Positions 27,087 through 35,769 of a stretch of 64,000 nt of DNA are shown piece by piece. Each line of letters starts with the position of its first letter. Position 1 is the stretch's first letter. The stretch is from Dongia rigui (GTDB lineage: Bacteria > Pseudomonadota > Alphaproteobacteria > Dongiales > Dongiaceae): positions 1,178,001 to 1,242,000 of the forward strand of contig NZ_JAXCLX010000001.1 of NCBI RefSeq assembly GCF_034044635.1. The letters run 5' to 3'. The position numbers and the translations under genes are program-made. The notes below the pieces were generated by a model, which worked only from the letters and a program-made list of their open reading frames with translations, was not told the origin of the DNA and ran no database searches.

Positions 27087-28328
27087 GTGCGGGTCGCGGT
27101 CATCGGAGGTGGTATCGGCGGGCTGACGACGGCGCTCAGCCTGCATGCCGCGGGAATCGAGGTTGAACTGTTCGAATCGGTGGCGGAACTGCAACCACTT
27201 GGGGTCGGCATCAACCTGCTGCCGCATGCCGTGCGGGAGCTGACGGAACTGGGCCTCGGCGAGGCATTGGCCAAGATCGGCCTGCCGCCGCAAGAACTCA
27301 TCTACGTCAACCGGTTCGGCCAGGAGATCTGGCGGGAACAGCGCGGCTGCGCCGCCGGCTATTTGTGGCCCCAGATATCGCTGCATCGCGGGCGATTGCA
27401 ATTGCTGTTGCTGGAAACCGCGCGTGCGCGACTAGGCAGCGCACGCCTCCATCTGGGCCAGCGCCTGATGCGGGTCGTGGCCGGCGCCGGGTCAGCTACC
27501 GCCTTCTTCGAGAAGGACGCCGTCACCGCCGATGTCGTCATCGCTGCCGATGGCATCCATTCGGCTGCGCGGGCACAGTTCTTCCCGCAGGAAGGAGCCC
27601 CGATCTGGAACCACCGCATCCTGTGGCGCGGCGTCAGCCACGCCGCCCCCTTTGCCGGCGGCCGCGCCATGGTCATGGCAGGCCATCAAGCACAGAAGTT
27701 TGTCTGTTATCCGATTGCCGAAAATGATGGCGTCGCCGAGATCAACTGGATCGCCGAATTGAGCTTTGCCGAAGGCCATCCGTGGCGGCGCGAGGATTGG
27801 AACCGGTCGGCCGATCTCAACGATTTCCTGCCGGCCTTTGCCGATTGGCGGTTCGGCTGGCTGGATGTTCCGGCCCTCATTGGTGCAGCGACCCGCGTCT
27901 TCGAATATCCCATGGTCGACCGCGATCCACTGCCGCGCTGGACCTTCGGGCGGGTGACCCTGCTGGGCGATGCGGCGCACCCCATGTACCCGATCGGCTC
28001 CAACGGTGCGTCACAGGCGATCCTCGACGCCCGCCACATCGCCTATGCCCTGGCGACCAGCACCGATATCGACGCGGCCCTCGCGCAATATGAAGCGGCG
28101 CGCCGCCCGGCCACATCGCAAATTGTGCTGGCCAATCGCGGCAACGGGCCGGAGCAGGTTATGCAGATCGCCCATGAGCGGGCACCCGGCGGCTTCAACG
28201 ATATCGGCGCCGTGATCCCGCGCAGCGAACTGGAAGAGATCGCCGGCCGCTACAAGATCATGGCCGGCTTCGACAAGGAGACGCTCAACAGCCGCCCGTC
28301 GCTTACGCCGCCGCGCGCCGCGGGTTGA
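27087..28328 (+). CDS. FAD-dependent monooxygenase (PhzS/salicylate hydroxylase-like)
   Basis: A 413-residue class A flavoprotein monooxygenase. It has the dinucleotide motif VIGGGIGG at residues 5-12 and the second FAD motif GDAAHPMYPIGSNG at about residues 293-306. The overall form fits the flavin-dependent oxidoreductase group that includes PhzS and aromatic hydroxylases. It uses NAD(P)H and O2 to hydroxylate an aromatic ring; the substrate is not known. The start is GTG after CAGGGAGG. Its 3' end overlaps the convergent TetR gene by 26 bases. Confidence 0.88.
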   Translation: MRVAVIGGGIGGLTTALSLHAAGIEVELFESVAELQPLGVGINLLPHAVRELTELGLGEALAKIGLPPQELIYVNRFGQEIWREQRGCAAGYLWPQISLHRGRLQLLLLETARARLGSARLHLGQRLMRVVAGAGSATAFFEKDAVTADVVIAADGIHSAARAQFFPQEGAPIWNHRILWRGVSHAAPFAGGRAMVMAGHQAQKFVCYPIAENDGVAEINWIAELSFAEGHPWRREDWNRSADLNDFLPAFADWRFGWLDVPALIGAATRVFEYPMVDRDPLPRWTFGRVTLLGDAAHPMYPIGSNGASQAILDARHIAYALATSTDIDAALAQYEAARRPATSQIVLANRGNGPEQVMQIAHERAPGGFNDIGAVIPRSELEEIAGRYKIMAGFDKETLNSRPSLTPPRAAG

Positions 28329-28953
28329 ACATCTCGGTGATCTTGACCGCCTGGGTGAGGCGCTTGTCGATCTCGGCCATAGTCTTGGAGAGATCGGCGC
28401 TGTCGTCGCGGCGCCAGGCATGGAGCCCGGCCAGATAGATGCCGATGAGCCCCTGCAACCGCACCAGACCTTTGAGACCCGAGGCGCTGATGCCGGCCGT
28501 CTCCAGCGTCAGAGCCAGCGACCGCCGCATCTGCTTCGTGAGGCATGCCGCCTCGAACGGTGTCTGCGGCAGTTCGCGCAGCAGGGTGAGATAGGCGTCG
28601 CGGTCCTGCTGCAGCCGGTCGAAGCGCCGCATCAGCAGGTCGAACAGCCGGTCCTTGGCCGAACCATCGAGTGGATCACTTTGCAGCGAGCCGAGAATGT
28701 CCGCATCATTCGTCCGAGCCAGGCCCAACAGGATAGCGGCCTTCGTCGCATAGATGCCGTGGGCCGTCGCCATGTCCAGACCAGCGCTTTGCGCGATCTC
28801 GGCCAGCGACAGGTCGCGCCAGCCCTGCGTGGCAATGAGATGGAGCAGGGCCGCCCGCAAGGCCGCTGCCGGATCGTTCGGCCGCTTGCCGGACCGGTCC
28901 CTGGCCGATGGACGCTTTGCTGATGCCGCCTTCTTGGTCGCGCGTTTTGCCAT
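28303..28953 (-). CDS. TetR family transcriptional regulator
   Basis: A 216-residue regulator. After a basic Lys/Arg/Ala-rich N-terminal arm (about residues 1-28) comes the TetR helix-turn-helix (RAALLHLIATQGWRDLSLAEIAQSAG, then the ATAHGIY recognition region), and an all-helical ligand domain. GGAGG before the ATG at 28953 supports that start over two upstream ones. It converges with and overlaps the monooxygenase gene. It could regulate itself or the amine oxidase operon; neither is shown. Confidence 0.85.
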   Translation of the reverse strand: MAKRATKKAASAKRPSARDRSGKRPNDPAAALRAALLHLIATQGWRDLSLAEIAQSAGLDMATAHGIYATKAAILLGLARTNDADILGSLQSDPLDGSAKDRLFDLLMRRFDRLQQDRDAYLTLLRELPQTPFEAACLTKQMRRSLALTLETAGISASGLKGLVRLQGLIGIYLAGLHAWRRDDSADLSKTMAEIDKRLTQAVKITEMFNPRRAAA

Positions 28954-29034
28954 GCCTGCCTCCGACATTTCGTCGTCCCGCCACATGATATAGGTTTCCG
29001 GACGGCAGCGACAAGCGACAGAGACGGTCCCGCC

Positions 29035-30711
29035 TTAATCCGGCAGGGCCACCGGGCCGATCTCGGCAAATACGTCGCCCGGCCCGGGGTTTTCCTTGAA
29101 GGTTTCACCGCCGAAATGGGTCATGACGCCCCAGACCGCGTTGAGGGCGGTCTGCACCGCACCTTCGACCCAGGCCGGGATCCACGCCACGTCGTCACCG
29201 GCAAGGAAGATGCCGCGTTCGGCCGGCGGCAAATTCTTCTGCATGAAATGTCCATACATGCGGTGGTTATAGCGGTAGTGGCCGGGCAACGCCCCTTTGA
29301 AGGCGCCAAGGAAGTGGGGATCCGCTTCCCAGGAAACGGTAATCGGATCACCGATGATGTGCTGGGCGATATTGACCTTGGGGTAGATCTTCCCAAGCGC
29401 CGACAGCGCCAGTTCCACGCGCCGCTCGACCGGAAGCGGCAGCATCTTCAGTGCATCGGACATCCAGCTATAGGTAAGGCAGATGACGCCCGGCTTGTCC
29501 GGTCCATTGTCGAACAGATACGTACCGCGCGTGAGCCGGTCGGTCAGCGTCATGCTCATCACATCGCGGCCGGTGACCGGGTCCTTGTCCTTCCAGAACG
29601 GCCGGTCGACCATGACGAAGGTCTTCGACGATTGCATGTAGCGCGTGCGGTCGAGCGCCATCCAGATCTTTTGCGAAAAGATCGATTCATCGGTATCGAT
29701 GCTGGTGGTGAGCAGCCAGGACTGGCAGGTGGCAACGACCGCCGAGTAGCGCTTGGTGCGGCCCCAGCGGTCGACCACGTCGAAATCCCCATCGGTGCGG
29801 CGACGGATTTGCGCCGCCCCCGGCAGTGGCGCACCGCCATGAAGGCTGGAGAGCGAGGTGCCCTGGGGCCAGTGCTGCAGGCGTACCGGCTGGCGGCGCC
29901 AAATGCCCTGCGGCACCTGCTCGACGCCACCCACGATATAGCGCTGATGGTCGTCGCATTCCGTCACGTTGACGCGCAGAATTTCCAGCATCGAATTGGG
30001 AAAATCCGAATCCCAGCCGCCGGTGCCGAAGCCGACCTGGCCGAACACTTCGCGGTGATGGAAAGAAAGCTTGGAGAAGGCAGAGGAGCGCGTCACGAAA
30101 TCATAGAAAGTCCGCTCGTCCCATTCCTTGACCAGCGGGTTCCAGATTTCCTTGATGCCGCGTACGTCGCGGTTGCGGATTGCTTGCTGCAGCGCACCGT
30201 AATGCGCATGCTCCTCGAGTGCCGCATGGTAGGCGTTAGCCACGTCGCGAAAGAGCTGCGGCAGATCATCGAGGGTCCGCGCGTAATAGGTCTCGCCTTC
30301 CAGATTGATCACAGTCGAGCCGGCCGCCGGCGTCAGCGGATTGGGAAAGGGCTTCGAATCGAGACCCAGCCGGTCGACGTAATGATAGAAGGCCGTGGAG
30401 GAAACCGGGAAGCGCATGCCGCCAAGCTCGGCGATGATGCCTTCCGGCGCGCCTTCGAAGGCCTGCGAGCGCAGTCGCCCACCAAGCTGCGAGGCTTCGT
30501 AGACGACGGGCTTCAGGCCCATCTTCATCAATTCATAAGCGGCGACCAGGCCGGAAATGCCGGCGCCGATGATGGCAACTTCCTGCCCGTGCCTGGCCGC
30601 GGGAATCTGCCCCAGTCCCGCCGGGTGCTTGATCCAGTCGTCGAACGGGAACGGGAAATCGGGTCCGAAGATGGTGACCGGCTTTTGGTCCGGCAGATGC
30701 GAGAGCGCCAT
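29035..30711 (-). CDS. Flavin amine oxidase, tryptophan/phenylalanine 2-monooxygenase-like
   Basis: A 558-residue FAD enzyme of the amine oxidase family. The nucleotide-binding motif VAIIGAGISGLVAAYE is at about residues 45-60, followed by YEASQLGGRLRSQ and the block GGMRFPVSSTAFYHYVDRLG. That block and the length closely recall tryptophan 2-monooxygenase IaaM (557 residues) and phenylalanine 2-monooxygenase. The C-terminal FAD motif is FLAGDDVAWIPAWVEGAVQTALNA. It oxidises an aromatic L-amino acid to an amide or keto acid. No IaaH-type amidase is nearby, so hormone synthesis is not supported. It is cotranscribed with DUF427. Confidence 0.85.
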   Translation of the reverse strand: MALSHLPDQKPVTIFGPDFPFPFDDWIKHPAGLGQIPAARHGQEVAIIGAGISGLVAAYELMKMGLKPVVYEASQLGGRLRSQAFEGAPEGIIAELGGMRFPVSSTAFYHYVDRLGLDSKPFPNPLTPAAGSTVINLEGETYYARTLDDLPQLFRDVANAYHAALEEHAHYGALQQAIRNRDVRGIKEIWNPLVKEWDERTFYDFVTRSSAFSKLSFHHREVFGQVGFGTGGWDSDFPNSMLEILRVNVTECDDHQRYIVGGVEQVPQGIWRRQPVRLQHWPQGTSLSSLHGGAPLPGAAQIRRRTDGDFDVVDRWGRTKRYSAVVATCQSWLLTTSIDTDESIFSQKIWMALDRTRYMQSSKTFVMVDRPFWKDKDPVTGRDVMSMTLTDRLTRGTYLFDNGPDKPGVICLTYSWMSDALKMLPLPVERRVELALSALGKIYPKVNIAQHIIGDPITVSWEADPHFLGAFKGALPGHYRYNHRMYGHFMQKNLPPAERGIFLAGDDVAWIPAWVEGAVQTALNAVWGVMTHFGGETFKENPGPGDVFAEIGPVALPD

Positions 30712-30753
30712 GGCGTCGGTAACCCTTCCGATAAATCCGTCTTCCGCCTTCGC

Positions 30754-31107
30754 TTACGGGGCAATGTCGATGGAATCAACCTTGTTCGGATAAAAGGCAA
30801 TGTGCCCGACAATCACTTCGACGGCGGCGTATGGCGCTTCGTAGCTCCAGACCGTGTTTTCGTCGCCATCCAACAAATTATAATAGGCAGCGTCGCCCTT
30901 ATAGGGACAATGCGTGACGCGGCTGGAGCGCGCCAGCAGATCCATCCGGACGTCGCCGCGCGGGATGTATTGCACAGGTGGGTAACTGGCTTCCTTCAAC
31001 GTCAGCGCGCGCCGGCTGTCGGCGATGACGATGCCGCCTCGCCTGACGGTGACGCGGCCCGCCGTGGGCGCGATGTCGATGGGATGGTCGGGGCCGGGCA
31101 GCTTCAT
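30754..31107 (-). CDS. DUF427 family protein
   Basis: A 117-residue single DUF427 domain, a small beta-rich fold of unknown function. Typical motifs are SYPPVQYIPRGDVRMD, HCPYKGDAAYY and AAVEVIVGHIAFYP. It lies 42 bases upstream of the amine oxidase gene on the same strand, so the two are probably one operon. That neighbour is the only clue to its role. Confidence 0.88.
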   Translation of the reverse strand: MKLPGPDHPIDIAPTAGRVTVRRGGIVIADSRRALTLKEASYPPVQYIPRGDVRMDLLARSSRVTHCPYKGDAAYYNLLDGDENTVWSYEAPYAAVEVIVGHIAFYPNKVDSIDIAP

Positions 31108-31209
31108 CGATGGGTCCTCCCGCAGGCGCTTGGCTGAGAGGGAGTCTAGGAATGACGGCAGCCGCTGTCGAGTGGTAGCCTTCCGCCCAGCAAACCAGGG
31201 GAGTTGCTC

Positions 31210-31827
31210 ATGCTGAAGTTCTTTTTCTCACCGCAATCCTGCGCTTTGGCCTCGCATATCGCACTGGAGGAAGCCGGCGCCGATTATGAGGCCGTCCGCG
31301 TCGACTTTTCGAAGAACGAGCAGCGCGGTGCCGCCTATCTCAAGATTAATCCCAAAGGACGCGTGCCGGCCCTCGCCACCGACCGCGGTGTCCTGACGGA
31401 AACACCGGCCATTCTATTCTTCATCGCCCAGACGCATCCGGCAGCAAAGCTCGCACCGCTCGAGGATCCCTTTGACCTCGGCCGCCTGCAGGCCTTTAAC
31501 GCCTATCTTTGCTCGACCGTGCATGTCGCCCATGCCCACAGGATGCGCGGGTATCGCTGGGCCGATGACCCGGCGGCCATCGACGAGATGAAGCGGAAGG
31601 TGCCGCAGACCGTCGGCGACTGCTTTGCGCTGATCGAGGCGGAGATGTTCGAAGGCCCGTTCGTGATGGGAGATGCCTTCACCATCGCCGATCCTTACCT
31701 TTTCACGCTTGCGACCTGGCTGGAAGGTGATGGCGTGGATCCAGCACGCTTCCCCAAGATTCTTGCCCATCGCACGCGTATGGCGGCGCGGCCGGCCGTG
31801 GCGAAGGTGTGGGCTTTGCATCAGTGA
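31210..31827 (+). CDS. Glutathione S-transferase (beta-class like)
   Basis: A 205-residue GST with an N-terminal thioredoxin-like domain (about residues 1-78) and a C-terminal helical domain. The active-site segment SPQSCALASHIALEEAG carries C11 at the position of the catalytic cysteine of beta-class enzymes. The cis-proline and gamma-glutamyl site is at GRVPAL...LTETPAI. It conjugates or reduces electrophiles with glutathione. ATG 31210 follows GGGGAG; a TTG two codons earlier is less likely. It stands alone, divergent from DUF427. Confidence 0.92.
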   Translation: MLKFFFSPQSCALASHIALEEAGADYEAVRVDFSKNEQRGAAYLKINPKGRVPALATDRGVLTETPAILFFIAQTHPAAKLAPLEDPFDLGRLQAFNAYLCSTVHVAHAHRMRGYRWADDPAAIDEMKRKVPQTVGDCFALIEAEMFEGPFVMGDAFTIADPYLFTLATWLEGDGVDPARFPKILAHRTRMAARPAVAKVWALHQ

Positions 31828-31994
31828 ATTCGGGGGCATGCCGGTGGGTCTGCGCTTTTATTCCCTTCGGCGGGCACGTCAACATGAGCTTGTTATGGTT
31901 GCAAGGCACGGTACCCCTGATATCAGGGCTTGCAGTTCCGGCGTGGCGCGCGCCACTATAAGGGTGGGGATAGGGATATCATGGGAGACGGCGA

Positions 31995-33419
31995 TTGTCG
32001 GATGCAGGCAGCGCGTCTATTGACCCAGCGCCAGTGACCTCGGGCGAGCATTCCCGCTTCCGCCTGGTCGTCGAAGCGGCCCCCAGCGCCATGGTTATGG
32101 TCGACGCTGCCGGTTGCATCGAGATGGTGAACCTGCAAGCCGAGCGCGTCTTTGGCTATAGTCGCAGTGAGATGATCGGTCGGCCGGTCGAGATGCTGCT
32201 GCCGGCGCGCATGCGCGACCACCATCCCGACCTGCGCCGCACTTTCTTTACGAACCCGCGATCGCGCCCGATGGGTATTGGGCGCGACCTCTTCGCCCGG
32301 CGCAAGGATGGCAGTGAGTTCCCGGTGGAGATCGGCCTCAACCCCATCGAGACCGACGAAGGCACCATGGTGCTCTCCGCCATCGTCGACATCTCGGAGC
32401 GCAAGCGGTCGGAGGAGCGATTTCGTCTGGTGGTCGAAGCTGCCCCCAATGCCATGGTCATGATCAACGGCCGTGGCGAGATTGAGATGGTCAACGCCCA
32501 GGCCGAGCGTGTCTTCGGCTATGCCCGTACCGAGATGCTGGGCCAGCCGGTCGAGATGCTGGTGCCGGAGCGCTTCCGTAGCCATCACCCCGCCTTGCGC
32601 AAGTCCTTCGGCGGGGCGGCCGAAGCGCGGCCGATGGGCGCCGGCCGCGATCTCTTCGCTCGCCGCAAGGACGGCAGCGAGTTTCCTGTCGAGATCGGCC
32701 TCAACCCGATCGAAACCGAAGACGGTGTCATGGTGCTATCAGCCATTGTCGACATCTCCGACCGCAAGCAGAAAGAGAACCGGATCGCGCAGGCGTTGAA
32801 GGAAAAGGACGTGCTGCTGGGTGAGATTCACCATCGGGTCAAGAACAACCTCCAGATCGTGCACAGCTTGCTCGATCTGCAATCAGGCCAAATATCCGAC
32901 CCAGCGGTTCTCGCCATGCTGCGCGATAGTCAGAACCGCATTCATTCCATGGCGCTCATTCACCAGACACTCTATCAATCGCAGGATTTCGCCCAGGTCG
33001 ATTTCGGCGTCTTTCTCGACAGCTTCGTGCCGGTTCTCGTTTCATCTTATGCCCTGCACAGCAACAACATCACGCTCGAAATAGCCACGCATGACGTGGC
33101 ACTGCCGATCAACACGGCGATCCCCTGCGGCCTCATCGTCAATGAACTGGTCTCCAATGCCCTGAAGCACGCCTTTCCCAATGACCGGCAGGGGAAGATC
33201 ATGCTTGAACTCCAGGCAGGTAATGATCGCAATCTGATCCTGGTCGTCAGTGACGACGGGGTCGGGCTGCCGCCGGGCCTCGACATTCGTACGAGCGGAT
33301 CGCTGGGCCTGCAGTTGGTGGCGACTCTTGCTGCACAGTTGCGCGGCACGCTAGACATCGGACAGGGCGCGCCGACGCGTTTTAGCTTGCGCTTTCCGCG
33401 CCCGGACGAGGGAAGATAA
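31995..33419 (+). CDS. Sensor histidine kinase, two PAS domains plus HisKA_2
   Basis: A 474-residue soluble kinase: PAS1 (about residues 21-137), PAS2 (142-258), the HisKA_2 dimerisation helix with phosphoacceptor H280 (EIHHRVKNNLQ) and the ATPase domain (about 365-470; N box NELVSNALKHAF, G1 DDGVGL). The two PAS domains are close duplicates. No membrane segment is present, so it senses inside the cell. The start is TTG with GGGAG eight bases before it; no better in-frame start was found. The next gene begins five bases later and has a receiver domain, the likely phosphate acceptor. Confidence 0.9.
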   Translation: MSDAGSASIDPAPVTSGEHSRFRLVVEAAPSAMVMVDAAGCIEMVNLQAERVFGYSRSEMIGRPVEMLLPARMRDHHPDLRRTFFTNPRSRPMGIGRDLFARRKDGSEFPVEIGLNPIETDEGTMVLSAIVDISERKRSEERFRLVVEAAPNAMVMINGRGEIEMVNAQAERVFGYARTEMLGQPVEMLVPERFRSHHPALRKSFGGAAEARPMGAGRDLFARRKDGSEFPVEIGLNPIETEDGVMVLSAIVDISDRKQKENRIAQALKEKDVLLGEIHHRVKNNLQIVHSLLDLQSGQISDPAVLAMLRDSQNRIHSMALIHQTLYQSQDFAQVDFGVFLDSFVPVLVSSYALHSNNITLEIATHDVALPINTAIPCGLIVNELVSNALKHAFPNDRQGKIMLELQAGNDRNLILVVSDDGVGLPPGLDIRTSGSLGLQLVATLAAQLRGTLDIGQGAPTRFSLRFPRPDEGR

Positions 33420-33424
33420 CCAAG

Positions 33425-35737
33425 ATGAATGCACCGCGGGTCATGGTGGTGGAAGACGAGCGCATCGTGGCACTCAATTTGTGCCGCACACTCAACCGCC
33501 TGGGCTATCACGCCGACACGGTGGTTTCGAGCGGCGCCGAAGCCCTGCGTAGCATCGGCGAGATGAAGCCCGATGTCGTGCTGATGGACATCCATATCGA
33601 GGGCGATATCGACGGTATCGAAACGGCGGCGCGCATCCCATCCGACATGATGTTGCCGGTCATCTACCTCACCGCCTATTCCGAAGATGCGACGCTGGAA
33701 CGGGCGCGGCTAACAAGACCCTATGGCTATCTGGTAAAGCCGTTTTCCGAGCGGGAGCTGCACGCCACCATTACGATGGCCCTGCAGCGGCGCGAAAGCG
33801 ATGTCGCGGTGCGGCAAAGCGAGGAGCGGCTGCGTCTTGCCCTGGCCGCAGCCGAGCTCGGTTCCTGGGAGATCGAACCCGAGAGCGGACGCATCTATTG
33901 CAAGGATTATGAAGGCTGGCTGACGGAAACGTCCCCCCGCCTCGTCGCCCAAAGCTTCCGCGACTTCCTCCCCAGCGTGCACGAAGCCGACCGATCCCTG
34001 GTCAAGGAAGCCTTCGGCGCGATGACAACCCATGGCGAGCTGTGCGAGGTGGAATTTCGCCGCGATGATGCCGCCGGAAACACGCGTTGGTTTCGGGTCA
34101 TCGGCAAGACCTTCTCCGGCGAGGTCGATCGGCGCCGGCGCCTGCTGGGTGTCGTGCGCGACATCACGGCGTCGAAAGAAGCGGAGGAAGAACAGCGCCG
34201 CTCCGAGCAGAATTACCGCGACCTCATCTCCACCATCAGCGGTATCATCTGGGAATCGGATTTGCGCCGCGACATGCTCAATTATGTCAGCGACAGCGCC
34301 GAGCGGGTGCTGGGCTATACCGCCGCCGAATGGATATCCACCCCGATGTTCTGGGAAAACCACCTCCACCCGGATGACCGTGCCCAGGCCATCGCACAAT
34401 ATCGACTTGCGACTCAGGCCGGGCAGTCTTACGACGCAACCTACCGCATGATCGACGCGCGCGGCGAGATCGTCTGGCTTCATGAGGCCGTCTCGATCAT
34501 CGCGCTGCATGGTCGGCCAACCATCGTGCGCGGTGTCATGGTCGATATCAGCAACCTGAAGCGCGCAGAGAAAGAGATCGCAAGCGCCAATGCGCGCCTC
34601 GCGGAAAGCGAAAAGCGCCTTGCCGCCATTCTCGACACCGCAGCTGTCGGCATCGTCACCGTCGACGATCAGATGCGAATTATCTCGTTCAACCGCGAGG
34701 CCGAGAAGATTTTCGGCTATGACGCCGCCGTCATGGTCGGCACGACCCTCGATCGCCTCATTCCGCCGGCCCGCGTTTACGAGCATCAGCAACAGATGCG
34801 CCAGTTCGGCAAAACCGGATATGCCAGTCGGGCGATGGGGGATTGGCGTGCCGTCAAGGGCATCACCAGCGATGGGCGGCTTGTACCGCTGGCGACAATC
34901 ATCTCGCGGGTCGAGGTCGCCGGCAAGGTGACCATGACCGCCATCATGCGCGACATGACGGAGGCGCAGAAGGCTGAGGACGATCTGCGTCAGCTGCTGG
35001 CAGAGCGCGAGCTGGCGGTGGAGCGCGCCGAAGAGGCAAACCGCGCCAAGTCAAGCTTCCTCGCCGTCATGAGCCATGAACTGCGCACGCCGCTCAATGC
35101 CATCATCGGATTCTCCGAGTTGATGGAGCGGGAAATGCTGGGACCGCTTGGCAATGAAAAGTATCGGCAGTATGTCGGTGACATTTACCGCAGCGGCCGG
35201 CTGCTGCTGGAACATGTCAACGGCATCCTCGATCTGTCACGCATCGAATCTGGCAAACACGATCTCAAGATCAGTCGCGTCACCTTGGCCGCCGCCTGGG
35301 CTCATGTCGGCAGCACCCTGACCGGACTGGCCGTGGCAAAGGGCATCAACCTCGCCATCTTGGAACCGGCCGATCAGCCCGCCTTCGCTGGTGAGATCAG
35401 ATCCGTGGCACAGGTCTTGAGCAACCTGATCTCCAACAGCATCAAGTTCACGCCGGCCGGTGGACGTGTCGAGATCGGCACGGTTGACCGCGACGGAATT
35501 GCCTCGTTCTTTGTGCGCGATACCGGGCGCGGCATCCCCACCGACCGCCTGACCGATGTCTTGAAGCCCTTCGTGCAGGTCTCCGATGCCTTCGTCCGCG
35601 ACACGGGCGGCGTCGGCTTGGGGCTCGCCATCTGCAAATCCCATGTCGAAGCCATGTCGGGGCGCATCGCCATCGACAGCGAACTCGGCAAAGGCACGAA
35701 GGTGACCGTCACCCTGCCGCGCTGGCTGGCGGATTGA
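33425..35737 (+). CDS. Hybrid signalling kinase, REC-PAS-PAS-PAS-HisKA-HATPase
   Basis: A 770-residue protein. An N-terminal receiver domain (about residues 4-120; acidic pocket D11, phosphoacceptor D55, conserved K in YLVKPF) is followed by three PAS domains (about 130-255, 262-390 and 395-525), a HisKA domain with H551 (MSHELRTPLN) and an ATPase domain (about 650-765; DTGRGIP and GVGLGLAI). It has no membrane segment and no DNA-binding output. Placed after a REC-less HisKA_2 kinase, it probably receives phosphate from it and passes a modulated signal to another response regulator. Confidence 0.92.
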   Translation: MNAPRVMVVEDERIVALNLCRTLNRLGYHADTVVSSGAEALRSIGEMKPDVVLMDIHIEGDIDGIETAARIPSDMMLPVIYLTAYSEDATLERARLTRPYGYLVKPFSERELHATITMALQRRESDVAVRQSEERLRLALAAAELGSWEIEPESGRIYCKDYEGWLTETSPRLVAQSFRDFLPSVHEADRSLVKEAFGAMTTHGELCEVEFRRDDAAGNTRWFRVIGKTFSGEVDRRRRLLGVVRDITASKEAEEEQRRSEQNYRDLISTISGIIWESDLRRDMLNYVSDSAERVLGYTAAEWISTPMFWENHLHPDDRAQAIAQYRLATQAGQSYDATYRMIDARGEIVWLHEAVSIIALHGRPTIVRGVMVDISNLKRAEKEIASANARLAESEKRLAAILDTAAVGIVTVDDQMRIISFNREAEKIFGYDAAVMVGTTLDRLIPPARVYEHQQQMRQFGKTGYASRAMGDWRAVKGITSDGRLVPLATIISRVEVAGKVTMTAIMRDMTEAQKAEDDLRQLLAERELAVERAEEANRAKSSFLAVMSHELRTPLNAIIGFSELMEREMLGPLGNEKYRQYVGDIYRSGRLLLEHVNGILDLSRIESGKHDLKISRVTLAAAWAHVGSTLTGLAVAKGINLAILEPADQPAFAGEIRSVAQVLSNLISNSIKFTPAGGRVEIGTVDRDGIASFFVRDTGRGIPTDRLTDVLKPFVQVSDAFVRDTGGVGLGLAICKSHVEAMSGRIAIDSELGKGTKVTVTLPRWLAD

Positions 35738-35769
35738 GCCGCCGGGCGACAGTCATCGGCTGCCTTTGC

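Noticed and set aside
34590-34931. Short plus-strand frames within the hybrid kinase gene
   Set aside because: They are Arg/Ser/Ala-rich shadows of the kinase frame without start signals.
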